From the NCBI RefSeq assembly GCF_001303895.1, contig NZ_LJSD01000037.1:124001-188000 (forward strand): 64,000 bases of DNA, written 5' to 3'. Numbering within the stretch: position 1 is the stretch's first letter; every line of letters begins with the position of its first letter. The notes beneath the pieces were generated by a model that searched no databases, was not told the origin of the DNA, and worked only from the letters and a program-made list of their open reading frames with translations. Source of the DNA: Mesorhizobium sp. 1M-11. Lineage in GTDB: Bacteria; Pseudomonadota; Alphaproteobacteria; Rhizobiales; Rhizobiaceae. Shown piece by piece: positions 29,386 to 37,342 of this stretch. A program made the position numbers and the translations under genes.

Positions 29386-29544
29386 GGATGCCGCGTCCTC
29401 CGCTAAGTCCTTACCTTTTATGGAGTCCGGAGCGCCTGCTCAAGCCGCAGTCATTTGCTAAGCCGGTGTTCGAAAGTTGAAGACCGGCGATATCCGCAAG
29501 CCGGTCTTCGAGATCATCGTCGTGCGGCCGCCGTATTCGGCCGT

Positions 29545-29889
29545 CTACTCCAGCCATTCGGTAATGAAGGCGCCGGCAAGATGGACATCGGTGCTCTCGA
29601 AACGTCCAGGACCAAGGTTGGAGAATTTATGTGGAACATCAGCAGGAACGACCAGGATCTGCCCGGCCGTTGCTTCGATTGTCTTGTCCCCGATGGTGAA
29701 CAATCCCCGCCCTTCCCTGACGACGAAGACCTCCGCATAGGGATGTTTGTGCAATTTCGGTCCGTCACCGATCTGGTCGGAACTGTAGAAGATCACGGAG
29801 ACCTCCGCACCATAGGCTCCGGCTTGGAATTCCCCATGCAGGACATCCGGCTTTTCAACCCATTGCTCGCGCTCGATCACATGTGCCAT
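29545..29889 (-). CDS. Small cupin-domain protein
   Basis: 114 residues from ATG 29889 with GGAG upstream. The cupin histidine motif is HKHPYAEVFVV with a following second motif VPADVPHKF, so a metal site with His/His/Glu/His is likely. Single-domain cupins are often sugar-binding or small dioxygenase-like proteins; function here is unknown. It is divergent from the ElaA-type gene. Confidence 0.82.
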   Translation of the reverse strand: MAHVIEREQWVEKPDVLHGEFQAGAYGAEVSVIFYSSDQIGDGPKLHKHPYAEVFVVREGRGLFTIGDKTIEATAGQILVVPADVPHKFSNLGPGRFESTDVHLAGAFITEWLE

Positions 29890-29983
29890 GGTCGCTCCGT
29901 CTCGCTTGCCGGCGCCGACCTTAGACCAAGATCTCGTGTGCCGGAACATTGCCCAGGGACTTCACAAGCACCGGAATGATTTG

Positions 29984-30457
29984 ATGGCCGAAGCTGACTA
30001 CAGCGTTGACGTGCGCACGCTCGATGAATTCTCGCCAAGAGAACTCTATACGATGCTCAAGATGCGGACTGACGTCTTCGTGGTCGAACAGAAATGCCCC
30101 TATCCTGAACTCGACGGTGCTGATCCCAATACCTTGCATCTGCGCCTGTTGTCTGGCGGTGCGTTGCTGGCCAGCGCCCGCATCGGCAAGCCATCCAAGG
30201 CAGGCGATCCGGTCGTCATCGGCCGGGTCGTCGTCTCGCCAGCCCATCGCGGCAAACGCCTGGGGGACGCCTTGATGAAAGAGACGATCGCAGCGTGCGA
30301 ACGGCTCTTTTCCGGTCATCCGATCGTGCTCTCGGCCCAGAGCCATCTGCAACGCTTCTATGAAGCGTTCGGCTTCATGGCCGTTTCGGAGGAGTATCTG
30401 GAAGACGACATCCCGCATATCGATATGGAACGCAGATTGACAGCAGCAGCCAAGTGA
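29984..30457 (+). CDS. ElaA-family GNAT acetyltransferase
   Basis: 157 residues from ATG 29984. The N-terminal phrase ELYTMLKMRTDVFVVEQKCPYPELDG and acetyl-CoA loop VSPAHRGKRLGDALM are typical of ElaA-type N-acyltransferases, with FYEAFGF near the C terminus. Substrate unknown. The stop overlaps the start of the next gene (GTGA), so the two are probably translationally coupled. Confidence 0.87.
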   Translation: MAEADYSVDVRTLDEFSPRELYTMLKMRTDVFVVEQKCPYPELDGADPNTLHLRLLSGGALLASARIGKPSKAGDPVVIGRVVVSPAHRGKRLGDALMKETIAACERLFSGHPIVLSAQSHLQRFYEAFGFMAVSEEYLEDDIPHIDMERRLTAAAK

Positions 30458-30936
30458 CCACGACCACGCCCATGACAGTCTCAATCTATGTCGACGCCGA
30501 CGCCTGTCCGGTGAAAGACGAGGTGATCAAGGTTGCCGAACGACACGGTGTGGCCGTCACGTTCGTCTCGAACGGCGGGCTACGCCCGTCGAGAGATCCG
30601 ATGATCCGCAACGTGGTCGTCAGCAAAGGCGCGGATGCCGCGGACGACTGGATCGTCGAGAATGCTGCACCGAACGATGTCGTCATTACCGCCGATATCC
30701 CGCTCGCCGCACGGGCCGTCGCGCTCGATGCCCATGTGCTCGGGCCGACCGGACGCCCCTTCACACCTGAAACGATCGGCATGGCGGTCGCGATGCGTGA
30801 TTTGAAACAGCACCTGCGCGAGACCGGTGAGAGCAAGGGTTACAATGCCGGCTTCACCCCGCAGGATCGCTCGCGTTTCCTGGGTGAGCTTGACCGAATC
30901 TTGCGACGCGCGCTCAAATCGGCAGCACCAAGCTGA
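30454..30936 (+). CDS. YaiI/YqxD (DUF188) family protein
   Basis: 160 residues with a GTG start overlapping the previous stop; an ATG at 30472 is possible. The family signature IYVDADACPVKDEV starts near residue 11, and NDVVITADIPLA and GRPFTPETIGMAMAMR-like stretches follow (here IGMAVAMRDLK). The fold is PIN-domain-like by general knowledge of the family, suggesting nuclease ancestry, but no function is established. Part of a short plus-strand run with DUF1345 and the cytochrome/molybdoenzyme pair. Confidence 0.87.
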   Translation: MTTTTPMTVSIYVDADACPVKDEVIKVAERHGVAVTFVSNGGLRPSRDPMIRNVVVSKGADAADDWIVENAAPNDVVITADIPLAARAVALDAHVLGPTGRPFTPETIGMAVAMRDLKQHLRETGESKGYNAGFTPQDRSRFLGELDRILRRALKSAAPS

Positions 30937-30954
30937 AGCCAGCAGGTTGCGGTC

Positions 30955-31629
30955 ATGAAACTATTGATTGGCAAATCCACGAACCGCCTGCTGCCTTTCG
31001 CGGCGGCGGCCTGCGTGGGGCTCGTTGCGCTGGCGGTAGCGCGGCAATTCCAACTCGCCATCGCGTATTCGATCGGCGCGGACGCCTTCTTCCTTGTCTA
31101 TTTTGGTCTGATGCTGGCGCGCATGCCCTATCTGACGGCGGAGCATCTCCGACGCAAAGCGCGTGTCGATGATCTACCGGTCTTCATTATCTTTGCCGTT
31201 ACCGTTGCGGTCATCGCCGTTGTTGTCGGCTCGCTCTTCCTGATCGTCAATGACGACCACAAGCATTCATCGGCGGAACTGCTGACATCGCTGATCTCGC
31301 TGCCGCTCGGCTGGCTGACGATCCACACCATGGCGGCGTTTCACTATGCCCATGTCTATTGGCGTGACGACGACGAGGTGCGCGATGCAAAGGGCAGACC
31401 GGTGCGCCAGCCGGTTGGCGGTCTCGATTTTCCCGGCGACAAGCCACCCCAGGGCTGGGATTTCTTCTACTTCGCCATCGTCATCGGCATGACCGCGCAA
31501 ACTGCGGACACCGGTGTCACCACAACCCGCATGCGCAAGCTGGTGATCCTGCATTCGCTGATCACCTTCCTGTTCAACACGGTCATCGTGGCGGCGGCCG
31601 TCAATGTCGCCGTCACGCTCGGTAACTGA
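30955..31629 (+). CDS. DUF1345 membrane protein
   Basis: 224 residues with about five hydrophobic segments (for example FAAAACVGLVALAVA, VFIIFAVTVAVIAVVVGSLF, LHSLITFLFNTVIVAAAVNV). The sequence AFHYAHVYW after the third segment and FYFAIVIGMTAQTADT are features of the DUF1345 family as I remember it. No transport substrate or function is known. It follows the DUF188 gene by 18 bases. Confidence 0.82.
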   Translation: MKLLIGKSTNRLLPFAAAACVGLVALAVARQFQLAIAYSIGADAFFLVYFGLMLARMPYLTAEHLRRKARVDDLPVFIIFAVTVAVIAVVVGSLFLIVNDDHKHSSAELLTSLISLPLGWLTIHTMAAFHYAHVYWRDDDEVRDAKGRPVRQPVGGLDFPGDKPPQGWDFFYFAIVIGMTAQTADTGVTTTRMRKLVILHSLITFLFNTVIVAAAVNVAVTLGN

Positions 31630-31738
31630 CGCGAGCCGCGCACAAAATCGTGATGGCGTGAAACAAGACGAGGCTGAGGCTCGTATTACCATGCGAAAAC
31701 CACTCGCGAGCCGTATCATGCGGCAGAAGGGGCCGGGC

Positions 31739-32620
31739 ATGGACGCGATTGCCAGCATCGACGAAAGCGAAGAAGCCCAGGCAGGCCGGTCAGGAAAAGG
31801 CCCGCTCGTCTATCGGCAGAATCGCTGGACCCGACTGACACACTGGATCTGGGCTCTTGCCTTGTTCTTCCTGCTGCTCAGCGGCCTGCAGATTTTCAAT
31901 GCCCGGCCGCAGCTCTACATCGGCAAGGAATCGGGTTTCGGCTACAACAACACGATCCTGAGGATTGGCGCCGAGGATACGGATCGAGGTCCGCGCGGGT
32001 TCACCGAAGTCCTCGGATATCGTTTCGATACCACAGGCGTTCTCGGCTGGTCGGGACCACCCGGCAACGAACGTGCACGCGCGTTCCCATCCTGGGCCAC
32101 CGTCCCGTCCTACTACGATCTCGGCACCGCACGGGTCATCCACTTCTTCTTTGCCTGGACCTTGAGCGCGACTCTACTCATCTGGCTGCTTGCGGGGCTG
32201 TTCAACGGCCACATTCGGCGTGATCTCGCACCGCGTTCCGCCGACATCCGCAACTTGCCTCGCGACGTTGCCGACCACGTCCGACTGCGTTTCCATCACA
32301 CCGGCCGCTACAACACCCTGCAAAAACTTGCCTACGGAGGCGTGCTGTTCGGTCTTCTGCCGCTGATGATCCTGACCGGCCTTGCCATGTCACCCAGCAT
32401 GAACGCGGTCTTGCCTTTCCTCAACGAAGTTCTTGGTGGGCGGCAAACGGCGCGCACCATCCACTTCACGGTCATGGTGCTGCTCGTCCTGTTCTTTCTC
32501 GTGCACATGGTGATGATCCTCGCTGCAGGGCCGATCAACGAACTGAGATCCATCATCACCGGTTGGTACCGGACCGATCCGCCTGGCGGCGGGACAGATG
32601 CGACCGGACGGAGCGCGTAA
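31739..32620 (+). CDS. Cytochrome b561-type membrane subunit
   Basis: 293 residues from ATG 31739, preceded by AAGGGG. Four transmembrane helices carry candidate haem histidines: LTHWIWALAL near residue 32, ARVIHFFFAW, ARTIHFTVMVL and VHMVMILAA. This is the cytochrome b/b6 (Ni-Fe hydrogenase cytochrome b-like) fold that passes electrons between the quinone pool and a partner. The partner is almost certainly the molybdoenzyme that starts one base after its stop. An insert around residues 45-110 between the first two helices is longer than in minimal family members. Confidence 0.88.
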   Translation: MDAIASIDESEEAQAGRSGKGPLVYRQNRWTRLTHWIWALALFFLLLSGLQIFNARPQLYIGKESGFGYNNTILRIGAEDTDRGPRGFTEVLGYRFDTTGVLGWSGPPGNERARAFPSWATVPSYYDLGTARVIHFFFAWTLSATLLIWLLAGLFNGHIRRDLAPRSADIRNLPRDVADHVRLRFHHTGRYNTLQKLAYGGVLFGLLPLMILTGLAMSPSMNAVLPFLNEVLGGRQTARTIHFTVMVLLVLFFLVHMVMILAAGPINELRSIITGWYRTDPPGGGTDATGRSA

Positions 32621-32621
32621 A

Positions 32622-33413
32622 ATGGCCAAGTTCCAAATCAGCCGTCGAAAGTTCCTGACCGCAGCCGGCCTCGGGGCATCCGGCATCGTGCTTTCCGGCT
32701 GCGATGCCTTCGACGACCAGCTCGGCATGGGTGATGGCCTGCGCAATTTCCTGGAAGGGGCGAACGGCCTGACCTACCGGGCGCAACGCCTGCTGGCTGA
32801 CCGCGACACACTGGCGCCGGAATTCACCGAGGCCGATATCCGCCAGCCAATGCGGCCGAACGGTATCACTGCTCCTGACGACGATACCTATAAGGGCCTG
32901 CTCACAAACAACTTCGCCGACTGGCGACTTGAGGTCTCCGGTCTCGTGGAAAAGCCGTTGTCGCTGACACGCGAGCAACTGACTGCCATGCCGAGCCGTA
33001 CCCAGATCACCCGCCACGACTGTGTCGAGGGCTGGAGCTGCATTGCCAAATGGACTGGAACGCCTCTCTCACTGGTGCTCGACCAGGCCGTGGTGAAGCC
33101 GCAGGCGCGTTACGTGATGTTTCATTGCCTCGATACCATCGACCGCAATCTCTCTGGCGACATCAAATATTATGGCTCCATCGATCTGATCGACGCGCGC
33201 CATCCGCAGACCATTCTGGCGTATGGCCTCAACGGCAAGCCACTGCCCGTGGAGAACGGCGCACCGCTGCGCGTGCGGGTCGAACGCCAACTCGGCTACA
33301 AGATGCCGAAATACATCCAGCGCATCGAACTGGTGGATTCCTTCACCAATTTCGGCGGCGGCCGTGGTGGCTACTGGGAAGACAACGGCTATGACTGGTA
33401 TGGCGGCATCTGA
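32622..33413 (+). CDS. Exported molybdopterin oxidoreductase (sulfite oxidase fold)
   Basis: 263 residues. The N terminus has a twin-arginine motif (SRRKFL, R8/R9) and, directly after the hydrophobic part, a lipobox (LSGC, C27), so it may be a Tat-exported lipoprotein. The core is the sulfite oxidase molybdopterin-binding domain with the likely Mo-ligating cysteine C134 in TRHDCVEGWS. It resembles MsrP/YedY more than true sulfite oxidase because the dimerisation domain is absent. Translational spacing to the cytochrome b gene is one base, so the two form a periplasmic redox module. The substrate is unknown. Confidence 0.88.
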   Translation: MAKFQISRRKFLTAAGLGASGIVLSGCDAFDDQLGMGDGLRNFLEGANGLTYRAQRLLADRDTLAPEFTEADIRQPMRPNGITAPDDDTYKGLLTNNFADWRLEVSGLVEKPLSLTREQLTAMPSRTQITRHDCVEGWSCIAKWTGTPLSLVLDQAVVKPQARYVMFHCLDTIDRNLSGDIKYYGSIDLIDARHPQTILAYGLNGKPLPVENGAPLRVRVERQLGYKMPKYIQRIELVDSFTNFGGGRGGYWEDNGYDWYGGI

Positions 33414-33450
33414 CCCCTGCAGCCCGCCAGCATTGCGGCAGAAAACAAAA

Positions 33451-33472
33451 AAGCGGGGTTGAAACCCCGCTT
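33451..33472. terminator. Intrinsic terminator-like hairpin
   Basis: AAGCGGGGTT (33451-33460) pairs with AACCCCGCTT (33463-33472). The A-rich run before it becomes a T-tract on the minus strand, so it favours minus-strand termination, though it may act on the molybdoenzyme transcript too. Confidence 0.75.
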
Positions 33473-33614
33473 CCTCGTCCGCCGAAAAATTCACCGCCGG
33501 TCCATCCGCGGTCGATGAAATCCTTCGACGCTTGTCTTATAGCCACTCAATACAACAACTAGGTGACAAGCTGGCGCGATCTTCGGCCGATTTTGGTTAA
33601 GCATTCGTTACATT

Positions 33615-33715
33615 AGAGCATTTCCGTTTTCACGGAAACGCAGAAACGCTCTAACTCTTTGTTTTTACGCAATTCCGGACGGAAAACCGTAACATTTTTC
33701 CTGGAATTGCTCTAG
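33615..33715. repeat. Palindromic intergenic repeat, copy 2 (inverted)
   Basis: Reads AGAGCATTTCCG...CGGAAACGC, then GTTTTTACGCAATTCCGG...TTCCTGGAATTGCTCTAG, the reverse orientation of copy 1. It ends two bases from the stop codon at 33718. The remaining bases between 33473 and 33614 show no gene. Confidence 0.9.
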
Positions 33716-33717
33716 AT

Positions 33718-34188
33718 TCAGCCTCGTTCGATCCGGCACTGAAAGCAGTTGTTGCGCGCCGAACGCATATGCAGATAGGCGACATCCTCGCGCTCCAGAA
33801 GCATTCGCGCCCGCTCGGCGATCTCCGGCGTCGGCACCACGGCGCCTGTTCCGTAAACGATACGATTGTCGGCGCTGTATCCACGTACGATGTAGTCCGC
33901 GGTTTCCAGGAACAATTCCGGAATGGTCACCGCCTCCTCGGCGCGTTCGCATTCCTCGGCATGCAAAAAGATCGGTCCGGTCTCGGCGTAGGGTTGCAGC
34001 TCTGGGAATGGCCGATAGGCGAGGATCAGATATGCCTCGCCGGCCGGGACATTCTTCAGGCAGTGCCGGCACGGTACGCCATCACCGTCGGAAATCCTGC
34101 GTTCTGGTATATGGCCATAGGCATCCGGCCCACCTTTTTGCAGTGCCTTCACGGTTGCAGTCGGTAAAGCTTTGAACAGGACGGTCAT
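33718..34188 (-). CDS. DUF1203 family protein
   Basis: 156 residues from ATG 34188 (MTVLFKALPTATVK); the open frame upstream is unrelated. The family hallmarks PCRHCLKNVPAGE and LILAYRPFPE are present, plus FLHAEECER and a C-terminal RNNCFQC. The cysteine and histidine clusters suggest a metal site. The function of this family is unknown to me. Repeat copy 2 abuts its stop. Confidence 0.83.
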   Translation of the reverse strand: MTVLFKALPTATVKALQKGGPDAYGHIPERRISDGDGVPCRHCLKNVPAGEAYLILAYRPFPELQPYAETGPIFLHAEECERAEEAVTIPELFLETADYIVRGYSADNRIVYGTGAVVPTPEIAERARMLLEREDVAYLHMRSARNNCFQCRIERG

Positions 34189-34306
34189 GAGTTCGGATCT
34201 CCGGTTTTCTTGACCGCAGCCTATGACCGCCGGCAGGCGCTTCCCACCCGAAACCTGCCTTTCGAGCGACCTCAAACGAGTTCGTCGATTTTCCTTCCGA
34301 AAGCCC

Positions 34307-34864
34307 TTAGCGGATGAAATCGTCGAAGCGGCGCAGTGTGACACGGCGATTGCGCCAATTCTCGTTTTCGGTCGGGACCAGAAGGAATTCCTCGCCATAA
34401 CCGACTGTTTCCAGCGCATAGCCCGGCACACCGAATTCGCGCACGAGGGCCCGCTTCAGCGAGGACGCACGTCGTTCCGACAATGCCTGGTTCGACGCAA
34501 ATGAACCCACGGCGTCGGTGTGACCCTCGATGAGCACACGGGCATCGGGATCTCGGCGCAAGGTACGGCGCAGGCCGTCAGCGATGATCTCGACCTTCCG
34601 GTATTGCGACGGCTCAATAGCAGCCGACCCGAAGGCGAAATTGATGGATTGAATGTCGATAGACGGCGCCATACGGCGCAGATCAGGCCGGCGCTTGAAT
34701 TCACGGATGGTGACGCGCTCGTTCGGGCGCAGCTTCATGCGCGGTGCCGCTTCCAGTTTGCGTTCGATCTGCGCGGCAGACGGTGTCTGTGCCTGCGCGA
34801 AGGCGAGGCTTGGCAGCGCAATCGAAGCAATCATCGCAGCGGCGACGGTACGGCGAGAGATCAT
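34307..34864 (-). CDS. OmpA-family exported protein
   Basis: 185 residues with a signal peptide (MISRRTVAAAMIASIALPSLAFA). From about residue 68 a peptidoglycan-binding OmpA domain: INFAFGSAAIEP, VLIEGHTDAVGS, LSERRASSLKRAL and NRRVTL. The region between signal and domain is short, so there is no barrel; it is probably a periplasmic or lipid-free peptidoglycan tether. It precedes the DUF1203 gene on the same strand. Confidence 0.9.
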   Translation of the reverse strand: MISRRTVAAAMIASIALPSLAFAQAQTPSAAQIERKLEAAPRMKLRPNERVTIREFKRRPDLRRMAPSIDIQSINFAFGSAAIEPSQYRKVEIIADGLRRTLRRDPDARVLIEGHTDAVGSFASNQALSERRASSLKRALVREFGVPGYALETVGYGEEFLLVPTENENWRNRRVTLRRFDDFIR

Positions 34865-34962
34865 GCTTGGCTCCTGGGAAAATTATGGCCGGATCGATGT
34901 CGTCCGTACCATGGCAGAGCCAGTCTGAAGCCGGCATGAACGCGCTGTTCAGCAGTCCCCGC

Positions 34963-35045
34963 GCAATTCCAGGAAAAGTGTGCGCGGTTTCCGTCCGGAA
35001 TTGCGCAAAACAAAATTAGAGCGTTTCCGTGAACAACGGAAACGC
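34963..35045. repeat. Palindromic intergenic repeat, copy 3
   Basis: GCAATTCCAGGAAAAGTG...TTCCGTCCGGAATTGC, then TTAGAGCGTTTCCGTG...ACGGAAACGC. Same orientation as copy 1. It ends one base from the stop codon of the GNAT gene at 35047. Confidence 0.9.
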
Positions 35046-35046
35046 A

Positions 35047-35607
35047 TTAACGCATGACGCTGGCCGATCGCTCGACGAAAGACATCGGTCGCACGACTTC
35101 CTTCTTCTGCGCTACCGGTTTGAAGCCGAGTTTCTGGTAAAGCGGCAACGCGGCCGGATGGTCGAGCGTGCAGGTTTGCACGGTTATCCGCTTCGGCCCA
35201 TGCGACCAGCAAGCCTCGATCGCCGCACCCAGGAACCAGCGGCCGATGCCCTGCCCCGTCGCATGCTCCATCATGCCGAAATAAGCGAGCTCGGTTTCTC
35301 CCGGCAGATGCGGCTTGACGTCGAAGAAACCTGCCGGCGCGCCGTCGAGATAGAGCACACGGATGTCGCGGTCCTCGCGGTGCAAGCCGGCGGCCAGTTC
35401 CTCGTCGTCAAGCTTGAGCACGTTGACCCAATGCCATTTGCGCCCGACACGATCCTGCAGATAACGATAGAAATGCAGCGGGATCATCCGCGTCTTCAAA
35501 AGCGCGATCTGCCGGTTGTAGGGCAGCGGCGGGTAGTATGCCGGCGGCACGTTCATCTCGAGGAACGTCACCGTGACGTCGATCCGATCCTGATCGTCGG
35601 CACTCAT
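35047..35607 (-). CDS. GNAT-family N-acetyltransferase
   Basis: 186 residues from ATG 35607 (MSADDQDRIDVTVTF); a longer open frame over 35608-36027 lies out of frame inside sseA and is not used. The GNAT core is seen in LYLDGAPAGFFD, ELAYFGMMEHATGQGIGRWFL (acetyl-CoA loop) and a final LYQKLGFKPV. Substrate unknown. It begins four bases after the sseA stop, so it probably belongs to the cysK-alaX-sseA transcript. Confidence 0.85.
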   Translation of the reverse strand: MSADDQDRIDVTVTFLEMNVPPAYYPPLPYNRQIALLKTRMIPLHFYRYLQDRVGRKWHWVNVLKLDDEELAAGLHREDRDIRVLYLDGAPAGFFDVKPHLPGETELAYFGMMEHATGQGIGRWFLGAAIEACWSHGPKRITVQTCTLDHPAALPLYQKLGFKPVAQKKEVVRPMSFVERSASVMR

Positions 35608-35611
35608 GTGC

Positions 35612-36466
35612 TTAACGGCCCTTGCCCGTCTCGACCGGCGTGTCCAGCAGACCGCCCCACTCCGTCCAGGAACCGTCATAGAGCCGGTTGTCGGTATGGC
35701 CGAGCGTTTCCAGCGCCAGCGTGATGACGGCAGCCGTGACGCCGGAGCCACATGAAGTGACGACCGGTTTCGACAGGTCGATCCCCGCCTGTTCGACAAT
35801 CTCACGCAATTTCGACTTCGGCAGCAGCACGCCGTTTTCCGAAAGTACGCTGTAAGGCAGGTTATGCGCGCCAGGCATATGGCCTGCACGCACGCCGGCG
35901 CGCGGCTCTGGCTCGGCACCGGCGAAACGGCCTGGCGAACGGGCATCCGCGATCTGGGTTTCACCGCCGGCGACGATGCGACGCATGTCTTCGAGCGAGG
36001 CCATCCGGGACGCGTCGAAATCGGCATGGAAGATGCCGGGCGCGATCTTGGTCGGTTCAGCCGTCACCGGATGCCCTTCGGCCTTCCAGCGATCGAAGCC
36101 GCCGTCGAGGATGTAGGTCTGGAATACGCCCATGACGCGGAACATCCACCACGCGCGCGGCGCTGAAAAAAAGCCAGGACCGTCATAAACCACGATCGTG
36201 TCGTCGGCCGAAATGCCCATGGTTCCGACATACTGGGCGAAGTCCCGCGGCGAAGCCAAGGTGTGCGGCAGCGGCGAATCCTGGTCGGACACAGCATCCT
36301 GATCGAGAAAGACGGCACCCGGAATATGCGCGGCGTCATATTCGCTGCGGGCGTCCCGCTTCTGCGCGGGCAGATACCAGGAAGCGTCGACGATCGACAG
36401 ACCCGGCTGCCCGAGCCGCTGCTCAAGCCAGTCCGCGTCGACGGTAAAGGGGCTGTCCTCGGCCAT
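35612..36466 (-). CDS. sseA: 3-mercaptopyruvate sulfurtransferase
   Basis: 284 residues, two rhodanese domains. The active-site loop is TSCGSGVTA, the CGSG(V/I)TA signature of mercaptopyruvate sulfurtransferases (thiosulfate sulfurtransferases have a different, basic loop). The N-terminal domain has the inactive-domain motif HIPGAVFLDQDAVSD. It transfers sulfur from 3-mercaptopyruvate, the transamination product of cysteine. GGGAG lies nine bases before the ATG. It lies between cysK-alaX and a GNAT gene, consistent with cysteine metabolism. Confidence 0.94.
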   Translation of the reverse strand: MAEDSPFTVDADWLEQRLGQPGLSIVDASWYLPAQKRDARSEYDAAHIPGAVFLDQDAVSDQDSPLPHTLASPRDFAQYVGTMGISADDTIVVYDGPGFFSAPRAWWMFRVMGVFQTYILDGGFDRWKAEGHPVTAEPTKIAPGIFHADFDASRMASLEDMRRIVAGGETQIADARSPGRFAGAEPEPRAGVRAGHMPGAHNLPYSVLSENGVLLPKSKLREIVEQAGIDLSKPVVTSCGSGVTAAVITLALETLGHTDNRLYDGSWTEWGGLLDTPVETGKGR

Positions 36467-36484
36467 GCTGTTCTCCCAGATGTT

Positions 36485-36585
36485 AGAGCGGAATGCGGTC
36501 GAGATGTATCAGCATTTCGCTCCATCTATTTGTTTCGTCGTACGATCTTGTCCGAAAAAACTGCAACTTTCAGGGATCGTGCTCC
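36485..36585. repeat. Diverged palindromic intergenic repeat, copy 4
   Basis: Begins AGAGCGGAATGCG, passes a TTTCGCTCC, and ends with TGTCCGAAAAAACTG...CGTGCTCC. It keeps the same two-module plan and the inverted orientation of copy 2 but differs at many bases. It ends 13 bases from the alaX stop. Confidence 0.65.
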
Positions 36586-36598
36586 AGCACCGACACGG

Positions 36599-37342
36599 TC
36601 AGGTGGCAGGTAAAGGCCCGAACCGGATGCGGAAGCGCCGGTTCTCGCGGCCCTTCTTTTCGATCTTGCCGATATGAATCTCGCCGACTTCGCCTGTACG
36701 CGCAACATGGGTGCCGCCGCAAGGCTGGCTGTCCACCGAAGCGCCCTCGCCGATCAGCACGAGGCGGATACGACCGGTGCCGCTCGGTGGGCGCACATTC
36801 TTCGACTTCACCAGGCCGGGATTGGCGGCCAGTTGCTCGTCGGTGATCCACTCGATGGAAATAGGATGATCCGCCCGTACCAGTTCCATCAGCTTTGCCG
36901 TCACCTCTTCCTTGGAATAGCCGGTCTCGGGAATATCGAAATCGACACGCGAATCGTCTTCGGCAACGGCCGCGCCGGTAATGGGAAACGGGCACACGAC
37001 GCTGAGCAGATGGCAGGCCGCATGCATGCGCATGAGCAGGTAGCGGCGGTCCCAATCGATGACGGCTTTCAGCTTTTCCCCGACAGCCGGGACCGACTGG
37101 CCTGGTGCCGGAACGTGGATGATCTCGTCCTTGGTCTCGCCGGTCACCGTAGCGGCGATCGCAACGCGGCTGCCATCCGTCCGCTCGAAATGGCCCGTAT
37201 CGCCGGGCTGGCCGCCGGACGTTGCGTAGAAGACGGTGCGATCAAGGATGATGCCGCCGCGATCGTTGATGGCCACCACGGTCGCTTCCAGATCCTTCAG
37301 ATAGGAATCGTCGCGAAACAGCGCCTCGGTCTTGAAGGCCAT
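36599..37342 (-). CDS. AlaX-type alanyl-tRNA editing protein
   Basis: 247 residues from ATG 37342; the longer open frame upstream runs through cysK. The editing-domain zinc ligands are visible: HAACH (HxxxH) and CGGTHV (CxxxH). The N-terminal part has AGG-free editing signature RTVFYATSGGQPGDTG. The protein hydrolyses mischarged aminoacyl-tRNA(Ala). Its start overlaps the cysK stop (TAATG), so the pair is translationally coupled. A role in misacylation involving cysteine or serine is speculation from the neighbourhood. Confidence 0.9.
   Translation of the reverse strand: MAFKTEALFRDDSYLKDLEATVVAINDRGGIILDRTVFYATSGGQPGDTGHFERTDGSRVAIAATVTGETKDEIIHVPAPGQSVPAVGEKLKAVIDWDRRYLLMRMHAACHLLSVVCPFPITGAAVAEDDSRVDFDIPETGYSKEEVTAKLMELVRADHPISIEWITDEQLAANPGLVKSKNVRPPSGTGRIRLVLIGEGASVDSQPCGGTHVARTGEVGEIHIGKIEKKGRENRRFRIRFGPLPAT

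Noticed and set aside
27910..29406. 498-residue plus-strand open frame antisense to pccA
   Set aside because: The biotin carboxylase and biotinyl motifs on the other strand are intact; the antisense product has none.
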